Source: a virus
IMG/VR virus record: IMGVR_UViG_3300034073_002040
Span: 1-25,645 of that record
Reading direction: 5' to 3' (one strand)
Length of the DNA stretch: 25,645 nt
The notes beneath the pieces are model-generated. The model saw only the letters and a list, made by a program, of their open reading frames with translations. It did no database searches and was not told the origin of the DNA. Both the position numbers and the translations under genes were made by a program. Below are positions 5,961-15,152 of the stretch, piece after piece. Position 1 is the stretch's first letter. Each line of letters opens with the position of its first letter.

Positions 5961-7864
5961 CAGGGTCAGGCAAGGGCATCCAGATCGTTGTCGGCACCAA
6001 CTACAACGACCGCGACCTCAAGCGCGCGCAGGCCGACCTCAACCGGCTAAGAGGCCAAGCTGCCGCAACCCAAGGCCCCATGCGGAGACTCGGAAACACG
6101 CTTCGCGCAAACCTCGGCCCAGCACTAGCAATGGCTGGTGCGGCAGCCGGCGCCTTCGCCATCAAGCTTGGCGTCGACGGCGTCAAGGCTGCTATCGCTG
6201 ACCAGAAGACCGTTGAGGTCCTAGCCCAAACTCTTGAAAACCTAGGCCAAGCACACAAGCAGGCCGGCGTTGAGGAATTCGTCGCGTCACTTGAGTCGGC
6301 AACTGGTGTCGCTGACGAGAAACTGCGCCCTGCTCTTGGCATGCTGGTTACCGCTACTGGTGACGTCGAGGAGGCGCAGCGCCGACTCAAGCAGGCAATG
6401 GATCTGGCCGTCTTTGGTCAGGTCGATTTGCAGACAGTCAGCAAGGCACTAAGCCGCTCACTTGCAACCCAAACATCGGGCACCCTGTCTCGTTACGGCC
6501 TGGTCATCGACCAGAACACTGTGGCAACCGAAGGCTTCGGAGCCGCACTTGACGAGGCCATGGGCAAGGTTTCTGGCCTTGCTGAGAGAGAAGCCAAAAC
6601 CCTCGAAGGCCAGCTGCGAATTCTGGCAACGGAATTCGGCAACGTTCAGGAAGCCTTCGGCTACGGGTTCCTAGGTGGGCTAGGCGACGCTACCGACGGC
6701 GTCGGAGACATGTCCCAAATGATGCGGGACTTCAAGCCCATCGCGCACGACTTGGGTGAGCAGATCGGAACTCTCGCCAAGGCCCTGTCGGATCTAAACG
6801 ACCAGACAGGAATTGTCGCCGCCACATTCAAGGGCCTCACCGATATCACCGGCCCCACCCTCGACGCGATCCTGACTTTGTACCGCGTCCTCGGCCAAGG
6901 GGAAGACCCGGTCGAAGCCTTAAAGCAGCAGTTCTTCGGACTCGGCGAAGGCTATGACGATGTCGCTGACGGTGCCGGCAATGCTTCCTGGCTGACTGCC
7001 AAGGCCGGCGAAGTCTTTGGCACGACCGCTGGCTTCGCTGGTGAAATGGCTGACGAGACCGACGACGCAGCTGACGCGCTCAAGGAACTCAATGACCAAA
7101 TGAAAGAGTTCTTTGGGTTCCTTGACGAGCGCGACGCCGTTCGCGGATACCAGGACGCGATAGACAATTTGCGCGAGTCGCTGAAGGAAAACGGCAAGAC
7201 CTTCGACATAAACACTGAAGCTGGCCGAGATAACCAGAAGGCGCTAGACGGAATCTTCGACTCAGCACTCAAAGTGGCTGAAGGTCAAGCGACTGCTGCC
7301 CAAAAGATTGCCACGATGGAAGGCGCAGCTCGGGACGCAACCAGGCAACTAGACAAAACCAAGATGTCTGACGCGGCCAAGGCCGCTTTGCTTGCCCCCT
7401 TTGACGATGCCATCGCTCGATTCACAACGGCCACCACAAAGGTTGGCAACCTCAAGGCGGCAATGGAGACCATTCCAACGAAGATAAATGTGAACGTCAC
7501 TGTCGGGACGACATACGTTGGAACGCCCCCACCGGGCGGATTCCCGACAACTCGCGGATCTGCCTACGGCGGCTATGTCGGCGGCCACGGTGGCACTCGA
7601 GCGGACGACGTCCCCGCGATGCTGTCCTCTGGCGAGTTTGTCATCCAGGCTCCTGCTGTGGCGAAGTTCGGCAAAGGCTTCTTCGCTGCACTGAACCAGG
7701 GCGTAAACCCGCTCGCAGGGATGACTCCACGCATGGGCGGATCTGGCGGCGGCTTGACGATCAACGGCGGCATCACAGTGCAGTCTGCGCCGGGTGAGCG
7801 TGCCGAGACCTCCCTCCCTCGCGCGCTGCGGCGTGCCTCATTCCTGGCAGGCGTGAATGGCTGA
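5951..7864 (+). CDS. Tape measure protein
   Basis: A 637-residue protein, the second longest ORF of the tail module, located right after the chaperones. It begins with a helical, Arg/Gln-rich stretch, followed by a hydrophobic segment at about residues 56-75 (ALAMAGAAAGAFAIKLG), long helical regions rich in Ala, Glu, Lys and Asp, and a glycine-rich C-terminal part (YGGYVGGHGG, then the VPAMLSSGEFVI motif very common in actinophage tape measures). The tape measure sets tail length; by the usual rule of about 0.15 nm per residue this predicts a tail near 95 nm. No lytic peptidase or transglycosylase domain is obvious, unlike many larger tape measures. Confidence 0.92.
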   Translation: MAVTGSGKGIQIVVGTNYNDRDLKRAQADLNRLRGQAAATQGPMRRLGNTLRANLGPALAMAGAAAGAFAIKLGVDGVKAAIADQKTVEVLAQTLENLGQAHKQAGVEEFVASLESATGVADEKLRPALGMLVTATGDVEEAQRRLKQAMDLAVFGQVDLQTVSKALSRSLATQTSGTLSRYGLVIDQNTVATEGFGAALDEAMGKVSGLAEREAKTLEGQLRILATEFGNVQEAFGYGFLGGLGDATDGVGDMSQMMRDFKPIAHDLGEQIGTLAKALSDLNDQTGIVAATFKGLTDITGPTLDAILTLYRVLGQGEDPVEALKQQFFGLGEGYDDVADGAGNASWLTAKAGEVFGTTAGFAGEMADETDDAADALKELNDQMKEFFGFLDERDAVRGYQDAIDNLRESLKENGKTFDINTEAGRDNQKALDGIFDSALKVAEGQATAAQKIATMEGAARDATRQLDKTKMSDAAKAALLAPFDDAIARFTTATTKVGNLKAAMETIPTKINVNVTVGTTYVGTPPPGGFPTTRGSAYGGYVGGHGGTRADDVPAMLSSGEFVIQAPAVAKFGKGFFAALNQGVNPLAGMTPRMGGSGGGLTINGGITVQSAPGERAETSLPRALRRASFLAGVNG

Positions 7865-8510
7865 GTCGTACAAGGTTGGCGCCACCGACGTCACCACCTA
7901 CCTGACGCACCTCCAGGTCATCGACGGCAACATCGGTATCCCGCCACTGCGGCAGGACGACTACACGGTGCCCGGGCGCACCGGCGCGATCCCGGCCACG
8001 CCCTGGTGGGGGCCGAGGGTTGTCACCTTCGGCGGCATCATCGCCGGCGCGACAAGGCCCGCAATGCAGGCCAACCTCAAATCCCTCGCCTCGCTAGTGC
8101 TCAATGGCGGGGACACGTTCACGATGTCGCGCACCCTCGACACCGTGGGCACCCCGGCGACCGTGACGCACACGGCGACGGCCCGCTACCTCGGCGGCCT
8201 CGAGCAGTCTGAAGCCCTGTCGAACCGGGTGTCGCGGGTTGCCTTCGACGTCATGCTCATGGACGGCTACTGGTACGAGGCCGCCTACACGGCCGGCACC
8301 GCCCTCGCCGGCACCGCAGTCGTCAACGTCGTCGGTGACGCCCCCACCCAGGACGTGCAGCTGACCTACTCCATCGGCGCCGGCTCCCAGCGCATCACCA
8401 ACCAGGCCTACCCCGGCCTGTCCCGGCTCACCCTCAAGCCCGGCAACAACACCCTCGTCGTCACGGGCGGCGGCACCGTCACTCTCCGATACAAGGCGGC
8501 CTGGTTGTGA
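7857..8510 (+). CDS. Distal tail protein (Dit-like)
   Basis: A 217-residue protein whose ATG overlaps the tape measure end by eight bases. It contains YTVPGRTGAIPATPWWGPR followed by VTFGGIIAG, the N-terminal beta-rich pattern of siphovirus distal tail proteins that form the hub between tube and baseplate, and a C-terminal beta domain ending in LVVTGGGTVTLRYKAAW. Position between tape measure and the Tal-like protein is the conserved one. Confidence 0.8.
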   Translation: MAESYKVGATDVTTYLTHLQVIDGNIGIPPLRQDDYTVPGRTGAIPATPWWGPRVVTFGGIIAGATRPAMQANLKSLASLVLNGGDTFTMSRTLDTVGTPATVTHTATARYLGGLEQSEALSNRVSRVAFDVMLMDGYWYEAAYTAGTALAGTAVVNVVGDAPTQDVQLTYSIGAGSQRITNQAYPGLSRLTLKPGNNTLVVTGGGTVTLRYKAAWL

Positions 8511-10324
8511 CACACCTGCGCCTCGACGTCTACGACGCCCTCAACCAGACCTACCAGGGCACCCTTTCGCAATCGCTGAGCAGCGAGTTCGTGGACGAGT
8601 TCAACGCCCCCGGCTACGGCACCGTCACCGTGCCCCTGTTCTCGACCGACGCCAATCTGCTGGTCAAGGACGCCGTCGTGCGGGTGATCTACCAGGACGA
8701 CGTCAGGTTCGCCTGGTTCGTAGAGACCCGCGAGCGCGACCTCGCCAACTCCTCCGGCCAAATGACCCTGACCGCCTCGGGCCGAGGCCTGCTCGCGTGG
8801 CTCGAGGACGCCGTCGTCTACCCCCTCGGCGGCCTCGCCGACTTCCTCGCCCCCGATAGGCCCTTCAACTGGGCATCCGGCCCAGGCGGCGGCTGGCGTG
8901 CCTCGGGCAACTACCAGAACGCTCTCGGTGTGCAATGGCGCAACGACAGCACCGCGCGAGCCAAACTGCCTGTTCGGTGGAAAGATCCGCTCGCGCAATG
9001 GATCTGGCGCACCGACCCCGAAACAGTCGTCCAGCGCGGCACCGTCAACTGGTTCTACCGAGACTTCACCCTGACCGAGCCCAAGCGCATCAAGTTCTTT
9101 GCCTCCTGCGACAACCAAATGGACGTCTTCCTTGACGGCCAGCAGATCATGTCGTCAAGCGACTTTGATGCCGAAGCCGCTTCGTTCACTCAAATGGCGC
9201 GGTTCACTATCCGGCTCGGCATCGGCACACACACCCTCTCGGCGCGGGTCAAGAACGACAAGCCTTGGCAGCGGTTCGACGTGTCCGTTTCGGCATCCGA
9301 CGACAAAGTTTCAGTCTCGGGACACGGCCTCGCCAACGGCACCGAACTGACCGTCACAGACAAGTCAGGCGCCAACGGGCTCACCAAGGGAACCACCTAT
9401 TTCGTGCGCGCCAGGACGGACGACGACTTCAAGCTCGCCACCAGCAACTCAGACGGCTCCATCGTCAACGTCACCAGCAACGGAAAACTGGACCTGCGAC
9501 TCAAGGCCGACAACACCGCCGGGTTCATCCTCACCGGCATCGAGCTTGACTCAAACGGCAAAGAGACCGACACCATCGTTGTCCGCACCAACACCAACTG
9601 GCAGGTCTCCTCCACCGAGCCCTACTGGCGCCCCGGCATGATCCTCAAGGTACTGGCCCAGGAGGCGGCCACCCGAGGCGTCTACCGTCTCGGCCAACTC
9701 ACCTACGGTTTCGACATCAACGCCCCCACCAGCGGCGCCTGGTCCACCGAGGTCGACCTCACCCTGAAGGTCGGATCCACACTCCTGACCGTCCTTGACG
9801 ACATGGTCGACCTCGGCAACGACTTCTGGCTGAACCCGTCAACGCTGAGGCTGGACGCTTGGGAGGCCCGCGGCAGCGACCTGTCAGGGACGGTGTTCCT
9901 CGACACGGGCCAGAACCTTGCCCGGTTCTCCACCACGGTTGAGCGGCCCCTGAAAACCGTCGCGCTCGTCCGCACACGGGACGGCTGGTTCCGCACCGCC
10001 GACAACACCTTGCGGACGGCGAACGGCTGGCGCGAGACCTTCCTCGAATACGGCAACACAGCGTCTGAGGATGCTGCTCGGCGTAACGCCAACAGGGTGC
10101 TGCGCCGCACCGGCAAAACTCAAGTGATCGCCTCAGGGGTCGAGGTCGTCGTCACAAGCGGCGCGACTCCGTATGTTGACTTCAACGTCGGCGACCTAGT
10201 CGCCATCACGAATCCGTCGGGAAGTGGATTGCCTGGGAAGGCGCGTGTGCTGTCTATTGGCCTCAAGGAGGAGGGCGGCGGCGTGTCCTTCCAGCCTGAA
10301 CTTGAGGTGATTTCAACAACATGA
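8507..10324 (+). CDS. Minor tail protein, Tal-like with inserted beta-sandwich domain
   Basis: A 605-residue baseplate protein with GTG start 8507 overlapping the Dit stop. The N-terminal 110 residues (LRLDVYDALNQTYQ, VVRVIYQDD, GQMTLTASGRGLLAWLED) match the tail-hub fold seen in ReqiPepy6 Gp37-like/Tal proteins. About residues 155-265 form a probable inserted jelly-roll domain containing WFYRDFTLTEPKRIKFFAS and CDNQMDVFLDGQQI, similar in style to PA14/galactose-binding modules. A further strand-rich insert (VSVSASDDKVSVSGHG and following) comes next. The hub fold resumes from about residue 365 (YWRPGMILKVLAQEA) to the end. The inserted domain is a candidate carbohydrate binder. Confidence 0.8.
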   Translation: MTHLRLDVYDALNQTYQGTLSQSLSSEFVDEFNAPGYGTVTVPLFSTDANLLVKDAVVRVIYQDDVRFAWFVETRERDLANSSGQMTLTASGRGLLAWLEDAVVYPLGGLADFLAPDRPFNWASGPGGGWRASGNYQNALGVQWRNDSTARAKLPVRWKDPLAQWIWRTDPETVVQRGTVNWFYRDFTLTEPKRIKFFASCDNQMDVFLDGQQIMSSSDFDAEAASFTQMARFTIRLGIGTHTLSARVKNDKPWQRFDVSVSASDDKVSVSGHGLANGTELTVTDKSGANGLTKGTTYFVRARTDDDFKLATSNSDGSIVNVTSNGKLDLRLKADNTAGFILTGIELDSNGKETDTIVVRTNTNWQVSSTEPYWRPGMILKVLAQEAATRGVYRLGQLTYGFDINAPTSGAWSTEVDLTLKVGSTLLTVLDDMVDLGNDFWLNPSTLRLDAWEARGSDLSGTVFLDTGQNLARFSTTVERPLKTVALVRTRDGWFRTADNTLRTANGWRETFLEYGNTASEDAARRNANRVLRRTGKTQVIASGVEVVVTSGATPYVDFNVGDLVAITNPSGSGLPGKARVLSIGLKEEGGGVSFQPELEVISTT

Positions 10325-12195
10325 GTGGGGAACTGCGGAGGCCTCCGCAACTTTGGGAGCAGCGCCTCGCGCGCACGACCTCCATTTTTGGTGTCGGTGT
10401 CACCGGCGGGGACACGACGTCGCTTGTCCCCCCAGCTCCCCCGCCAGGTTCGGGCGGAGGAACCGACGACGGCCCGACGCTGCCCCCGCCTGGGGATTTC
10501 ATCAAGCCGTCGACGCCGACACTTCTCGGCGCCGTGCAGGGCATCCGTGTCATTTGGGACGGCCTGAACTCTGCCGGCGACTTGTGGCCCTACGACACGT
10601 CATGGGTCGAGGTTCACATGAGCACGACCGGCACGGCGTTCACGGTGGGCACGGCGACGTTGCAGGGACGTCTAGCGCGACCTGGCGGCCTTTATGTCGG
10701 CGGCCTCAACGCAGGCACCACCTATTACTTCCGGTTGCAGGGCGTCGACCCTGCCGGAAATGTGACTGCTGCCAGCGACGCGGCTAGCGGCCAGACCGGT
10801 TTGACGACGTCGTCGGACTACGGAACGGCTACTATTGGCAGCGGAGCAGTCTCGTTCAATGCCCGGCAAATCGGTGGCGTGACCAACACGGTTGGTGCAG
10901 TAGCTCCTAGCAACCCCATCCTCAACGACGTCTGGCTTGACTCATCTCCAGGCACCGCCATAGTCCACAAGATTTGGAATGGCAGCTCTTGGGTGACAAA
11001 CGCTTGGGGTTCAGCTTCCATTGCGGCTGGGCAGATTACGGCCTTGCAGGTCGCCGCTGGGGCAATTACTGCGGGGGCTATTGCCGCTGGGGCTATCACG
11101 GCTGAGAAGATCCAGGCTGGTGCTGTCACTGCCGACAAGTTGACGGCCGGCACAATCAGTGGCTTCTACATTTCTGGTGGCACGATCAACGGCGGTTTCA
11201 TCCAGGGCGGCACTGTCAGCGCGGGCTACATCAACGGCGGCACAGTCAACGCTGCCGTCTACACAGGCGGTTCAATCTCCTCAAGCACGTTCACCGGCGG
11301 CACGATCGCGGGAAGTATCACGGCAACCGGGACTGTTTCGGGTGCAGTTCTGTCAGGCGGCACGGTCATCGGCGGGCTGGTGAGCGGCGGCACAGTCAGC
11401 GGCGGCTACATCACTGGCGGAACGGTAGAAGCGACTGCCTACATCGGCGGCAGTATCACGCAAAGCATCTTCACGGGCGGCACCATCGCCGGCAACATCA
11501 CCGCGACAGGCACCGTCACGGGGGCCACCCTGCAAACCGGGTCAACCGGCAGCCGGATCGTCTTCAATGATTCCCAGGGCGGCGTCGCATCAGTATCCTT
11601 CTTCAACTCATCCGGTTCAGTTGTTGGCTACTTGCAACCAAATCCAACAAAGTTGTTCTTGAGTGGCAACCTGTTTTCCGCAAGCAATATTCAGGCGGAC
11701 ACCCTGACTGCTGACAACGGGATTGACGGAACCACCCTAGACATTAGCGGCGCCGGGGTAGACATGCTCGGCGTCTACAACAACAACACTACCGGCATTG
11801 ACGAAGTTGGCATTACCACCGCCGGACGCCTACGACGCATTTCCTCATCGCAAGAAATAAAGTACGACATCACGCCGCTGACGCAAACCCTTTCCAATTC
11901 CGTTGAGTTTGGGCGCGTCACAGATGTCGTCACGATTGACCCGCAAGACGTTCTTGACGTTGCGGTCACCGAGTTCTCAATTGTTGACGGCGGAGAGCCG
12001 ACCGACAGGCGTGTGCTCGGATTCATTGCCGACGATGTCGCCGACAAACTTCCTATCGCGGTCACCCGCTACGACGACGGGCGACCCGCAGGCGTCCTGA
12101 ATACCTCAATCATTGCTGCCGTCCTTGCGGTGGTTCAAGAGCAGGCCCAGCAGATCAAAGACTTGCGCGCCCGTATCGAAGCCCTGGAGGCCTAA
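10321..12195 (+). CDS. Tail fibre with FN3, beta-helical repeats and S74-type C-terminal chaperone
   Basis: A 624-residue fibre. Residues 1-60 are a Pro/Gly-rich linker. About 65-160 form a fibronectin type III domain (WVEVHMSTTG, AGTTYYFRLQGVDPAGN). Residues about 240-275 carry AGAITAGAIAAGAITAEKI-type coiled repeats. About 275-405 carry repeated xGGTIxGG units that should form a triple beta-helix shaft. From about residue 508 (S508-S509-S510-QEIKYDI) to the end is a peptidase S74-type intramolecular chaperone: GFIADDVADKLPIAV and a terminal coiled coil VVQEQAQQIKDLRARIEAL. Such domains help trimerise the fibre and cut themselves off at a serine. ATG 10321 overlaps the previous stop. Confidence 0.85.
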   Translation: MSGELRRPPQLWEQRLARTTSIFGVGVTGGDTTSLVPPAPPPGSGGGTDDGPTLPPPGDFIKPSTPTLLGAVQGIRVIWDGLNSAGDLWPYDTSWVEVHMSTTGTAFTVGTATLQGRLARPGGLYVGGLNAGTTYYFRLQGVDPAGNVTAASDAASGQTGLTTSSDYGTATIGSGAVSFNARQIGGVTNTVGAVAPSNPILNDVWLDSSPGTAIVHKIWNGSSWVTNAWGSASIAAGQITALQVAAGAITAGAIAAGAITAEKIQAGAVTADKLTAGTISGFYISGGTINGGFIQGGTVSAGYINGGTVNAAVYTGGSISSSTFTGGTIAGSITATGTVSGAVLSGGTVIGGLVSGGTVSGGYITGGTVEATAYIGGSITQSIFTGGTIAGNITATGTVTGATLQTGSTGSRIVFNDSQGGVASVSFFNSSGSVVGYLQPNPTKLFLSGNLFSASNIQADTLTADNGIDGTTLDISGAGVDMLGVYNNNTTGIDEVGITTAGRLRRISSSQEIKYDITPLTQTLSNSVEFGRVTDVVTIDPQDVLDVAVTEFSIVDGGEPTDRRVLGFIADDVADKLPIAVTRYDDGRPAGVLNTSIIAAVLAVVQEQAQQIKDLRARIEALEA

Positions 12196-13938
12196 ATGGC
12201 GATGCCCGCCAACGTCACGACCGTGGTCGTGCTCGGCACGTTCCTCACTCCCGAGGGCAACCCCTCAACCGGGACCATCACGTTCACGCCTTCGCGCTGG
12301 CTGACCAACTCAGGCGCCGACGTCGCCATCCCCAACTCCTCAGTCACCAAGACCCTCGGAACCGCCGGCGACTTCCAGGTCACCCTGCCGGTCACCGACG
12401 ACGCCGACCTCCAGCCCGCCAACTGGTTCTACACCGTCAGCGAAGTCATCGACGGGGTCAGCCAGTCTTACGCGATCCTGCTACCAGGCACCGCTGGCAG
12501 CGGCGGCACCGTCTACCTGGCCGACATTGCGCCGGCCGCCGAGCTCGGGCCTGAGTATGCGAGCCTTCGAGGCCCAGCCGGTGAGGCCGCGACGGTCACC
12601 GTCGGCACCGTCACCTCAGGCGCAGCGGGCGGCACCCCCACGGTCACCAACTCGGGCACCAGCGCGGCCGCTGTCCTCGACTTCGTGCTCATTCCCGGCG
12701 CCACCGGCCCGACTGGCGCTACCGGGCCCACGGGCCCGCAAGGCCCGCAAGGCGACGCGGCAACCATTGAGGTCGGGACCATCGGCACGGTCGCCTACCC
12801 GGGGCCAGGAACCGTCACCAATTCCGGCACGTCAGGCTCCGCCGTCTTCGACTTCACCCTTGTCACCGGCCCCCAAGGAGAGACCGGCGCGACCGGGGCT
12901 CAAGGTCCGCAGGGCGACGCCGCCACCATCGAGGTCGGCACCGTCGGCACCGTCGCCTTCGGCGGCACACCGACTGTTACAAACTCAGGCACCAGCGGCT
13001 CTGCCGTCTTCGACTTCGTGCTCGTCACCGGGCCCCAGGGCGAGCAGGGCATTCAGGGCATCCAGGGCGAGCAAGGCATCCAGGGCATTCAGGGAATCCA
13101 AGGCGAGACCGGGGCGACTGGTCCGCAGGGCTCGGCCGCCACCGTTGAGGTCGGCTCGGTCACCTCAGTCGCCTACGGCGGCACCGCGGAGGTCACAAAC
13201 TCAGGCACCTCGGGCTCGGCGGTGCTAGACTTTGTCCTCGTCACGGGCCCCCAAGGCGACCTGGCCGGTTTGTCCGCCAATGCCCCCCTGGCCTACGCCG
13301 CCAACACCTTCGATCTGCTGTACGGGGCGGGCCTTGGCACCGCCTCGGGCGGCACCCTCGTGGCCGACTTCTCCGACGCCACCCCAGCGGCGCTGGGCGC
13401 AGCTGCCGCCGGCACCGCTGAGGAACTGTCCAGGGGCGACCACGTCCACGCCATGCCTTCGGCCGCCGACGTCGGCGCCGTCGGAACCGCGACCACCATC
13501 ACGGCCGGCACCGGCCTCGCCGGCGGCGGCGACCTGTCGGCTTCCCGCACCCTCGACCTGGTCCTCTCTGACGCCACCCCGCTGGCCGTGGGTAGCCCGG
13601 CGGCCGGCACCGCGACCAGCCCAGCCAGGGCCGACCACGTCCATGAAGGCACGACCCTGTCCTCAGACACCCCGGCAGCCTTGGGCACCGCAGCTGCCGG
13701 CACGGCGACGACCGCAGCCCGAGGCGATCACGTCCACTCGACTGATGGACTTGTTCTAAATTCCCTGATTACGACCAAGGGCGACCTCATCGTTAGGGAC
13801 GCTTCGGCTCCGGCTCGCCTCGGGGTGGGCACTAACGGGCACGTCCTGACCGCTGACAGCGCCGAGACAACCGGCGTCAAATGGGCCGCCCCGTCCGGTG
13901 GTGGCGGCCTTGATCCATTCCTTCTGATGGGAGCCTGA
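12196..13938 (+). CDS. Collagen-like tail fibre with HVH motifs
   Basis: A 580-residue protein starting right after the previous stop. Residues 1-115 form a beta-rich head (TTVVVLGTFLTPEGN, WFYTVSEVIDG). About 125-355 contain four copies of a unit like AATVEVGTVTSVAYGG plus VTNSGTSGSAVFDFVL, each linked by collagen-like Gly-X-Y stretches (GPTGATGPTGPQGPQG, GIQGIQGEQGIQ). The C-terminal part repeats DATPxALGxAAAGTA...RGDHVH, with HVH at 416-418, 481-483 and 512-514; in T4 long tail fibre tips similar HxH motifs bind iron. It is likely a trimeric receptor-binding fibre. The end, VKWAAPSGGGGLDP, is typical of a fibre C-terminus. Confidence 0.85.
   Translation: MAMPANVTTVVVLGTFLTPEGNPSTGTITFTPSRWLTNSGADVAIPNSSVTKTLGTAGDFQVTLPVTDDADLQPANWFYTVSEVIDGVSQSYAILLPGTAGSGGTVYLADIAPAAELGPEYASLRGPAGEAATVTVGTVTSGAAGGTPTVTNSGTSAAAVLDFVLIPGATGPTGATGPTGPQGPQGDAATIEVGTIGTVAYPGPGTVTNSGTSGSAVFDFTLVTGPQGETGATGAQGPQGDAATIEVGTVGTVAFGGTPTVTNSGTSGSAVFDFVLVTGPQGEQGIQGIQGEQGIQGIQGIQGETGATGPQGSAATVEVGSVTSVAYGGTAEVTNSGTSGSAVLDFVLVTGPQGDLAGLSANAPLAYAANTFDLLYGAGLGTASGGTLVADFSDATPAALGAAAAGTAEELSRGDHVHAMPSAADVGAVGTATTITAGTGLAGGGDLSASRTLDLVLSDATPLAVGSPAAGTATSPARADHVHEGTTLSSDTPAALGTAAAGTATTAARGDHVHSTDGLVLNSLITTKGDLIVRDASAPARLGVGTNGHVLTADSAETTGVKWAAPSGGGGLDPFLLMGA
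12583..13257 (+). repeat. Four tandem protein-coding repeats with collagen linkers
   Basis: Repeat units begin at about 12583, 12754, 12916 and 13132, spaced 171, 162 and 216 bases. Each encodes the same strand set ending in AVxDFVL/T followed by Gly-X-Y triplets of variable number. The unequal spacing comes from the triplets, as expected from unequal recombination or slippage within the collagen part. Confidence 0.8.
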
Positions 13939-13941
13939 CCA

Positions 13942-14271
13942 ATGGCAACAAACTACAAGGTGCTCGGGCAGTCGGCACCATCAGCGACCACGGCCACGGC
14001 CCTCTACACGGTGCCGTCTGCGACCGAGGCTGTGATCTCTACGATTACGGTATGTAACCGAGGCAGCGCTTCGGGCACCTTCCGGCTATCGGTTCGCCCT
14101 AACGGTGCCTCCCTGGCTAATCAGCATTACCTCGTGTTCGATGCGGCTGTCGCCGCCAAGGACACACTCTTCCTCACGGTCGGCGCGACTATTGACGCGA
14201 CCGACGTGCTGGAGGTCTACGCCTCGACGGCTGACTTCTCGTTCAATGCTTACGGGTCGGAGATTTCCTGA
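13942..14271 (+). CDS. Small fibre-associated beta protein
   Basis: A 109-residue protein beginning ATNYKVLGQSAPSATTATALYTVPS, with strands VISTITVCNRG and TFRLSVRPNG. Proteins of this sort are very common next to tail fibre genes in many phages and are thought to be virion-associated small beta-sandwich proteins; their exact role is unknown. It is three bases from the collagen-like fibre and overlaps the glycine-rich adhesin by one base, so the three are co-translated. Confidence 0.7.
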   Translation: MATNYKVLGQSAPSATTATALYTVPSATEAVISTITVCNRGSASGTFRLSVRPNGASLANQHYLVFDAAVAAKDTLFLTVGATIDATDVLEVYASTADFSFNAYGSEIS

Positions 14272-15140
14272 TGGCGGTGCTGTCGGTAACTAAGGCAGGT
14301 ATCGGCGCGTCTGGAAAGTCGCGCTCACTTGCTGCTGCCCGCGCTATCCCTTTGCCTGTCGGGGGTACGATAACGGAGGCTGGCGGATACCGGATACACA
14401 CTTTTGACGACTCAGGCACCTTTACCGTGTACGACACCCGACAGGTGGAGTATCTGGTAGTTGCTGGTGGCGGTTCTGGTGGTCAATGGGACGGCGGCGC
14501 GTCTGGTGGCGGTGGAGCGGGCGGATACCGCACTAACGTCGGCGGCACGGCGCTAACGGTGTCAACGGCTCAAACCATCGTTGTCGGTGCGGGTGGGGCA
14601 GGTCCAGCCGCGGGTGCGTTCTCCGGTTCAAGCGGCTCAGCGTCTGAACTGGGGTCTTTGGTGACAACGACAGGCGGAGGCAGGGGCAGGGCGGCAAGCA
14701 ATCCAGGAGCGTCGGGGGGGTCTGGTGGCGGTGCCGGCGCCGACAGCCTGCCGAACAGTCCTGGCACGGGAACGTCAGGAGAAGGAAATAGCGGCGGCTT
14801 CGGTTTCCAGTCGGCAACCGCAAGCTCGCGACGAGGAGGCGGTGGCGGCGGCGCTGGGGGCGCTGGGGCTAATGCCACGAGTGCCGCGTCCGGTAACGGT
14901 GGAGCTGGCCTATCGTCCAGTATTACGGGGTCGTCTGTAACGCGGGCCGGTGGTGGCGGTGGTGGCGCGATTGGTGGCACCTCAGGCACGGGCGGCAGCG
15001 GCGGCGGCGGTAACGGGGCAGCCCCTACTGGCAACGGCGGCAACGGCACGGCCAACACCGGCGGCGGCGGCGGCGCCGGAGCCGACGGCAGCGGTGGCAA
15101 CGGCGGCAAGGGCGTCGTCATTATCCGGTACGCGATCTAA
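14271..15140 (+). CDS. Glycine-rich adhesin (polyglycine-type tail tip protein)
   Basis: A 289-residue protein. Residues about 40-75 form the attachment domain (YRIHTFDDSGTFTVYD, VEYLVVAGGGSGG). From there to the end it is glycine-rich, with blocks such as GGGGGGAGGAGANATSAASG and GGTSGTGGSGGGGNGAAP separated by short variable loops, and it ends GGKGVVIIRYAI. The whole pattern matches glycine-rich phage proteins in which polyglycine type II helices pack together, as in the gp38 adhesin of Salmonella phage S16, displaying variable loops that recognise the host. Base runs are repetitive, so recombination and assembly errors are both possible. Confidence 0.8.
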   Translation: MAVLSVTKAGIGASGKSRSLAAARAIPLPVGGTITEAGGYRIHTFDDSGTFTVYDTRQVEYLVVAGGGSGGQWDGGASGGGGAGGYRTNVGGTALTVSTAQTIVVGAGGAGPAAGAFSGSSGSASELGSLVTTTGGGRGRAASNPGASGGSGGGAGADSLPNSPGTGTSGEGNSGGFGFQSATASSRRGGGGGGAGGAGANATSAASGNGGAGLSSSITGSSVTRAGGGGGGAIGGTSGTGGSGGGGNGAAPTGNGGNGTANTGGGGGAGADGSGGNGGKGVVIIRYAI

Positions 15141-15152
15141 GGGGACTGCGCT

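Noticed and set aside
11041-11530. Repeats in fibre gene as a CRISPR array
   Set aside because: The repeats are in-frame coding units (xGGTIxGG) without constant repeats and unique spacers.
13225-13644. Minus-strand ORF opposite the collagen-like fibre
   Set aside because: Repetitive antisense of the fibre, no ribosome-binding site and no domain.
14570-15121. Long Pro-rich ORF on the minus strand
   Set aside because: It is the antisense shadow of the glycine-rich adhesin; proline runs are just reversed glycine codons.
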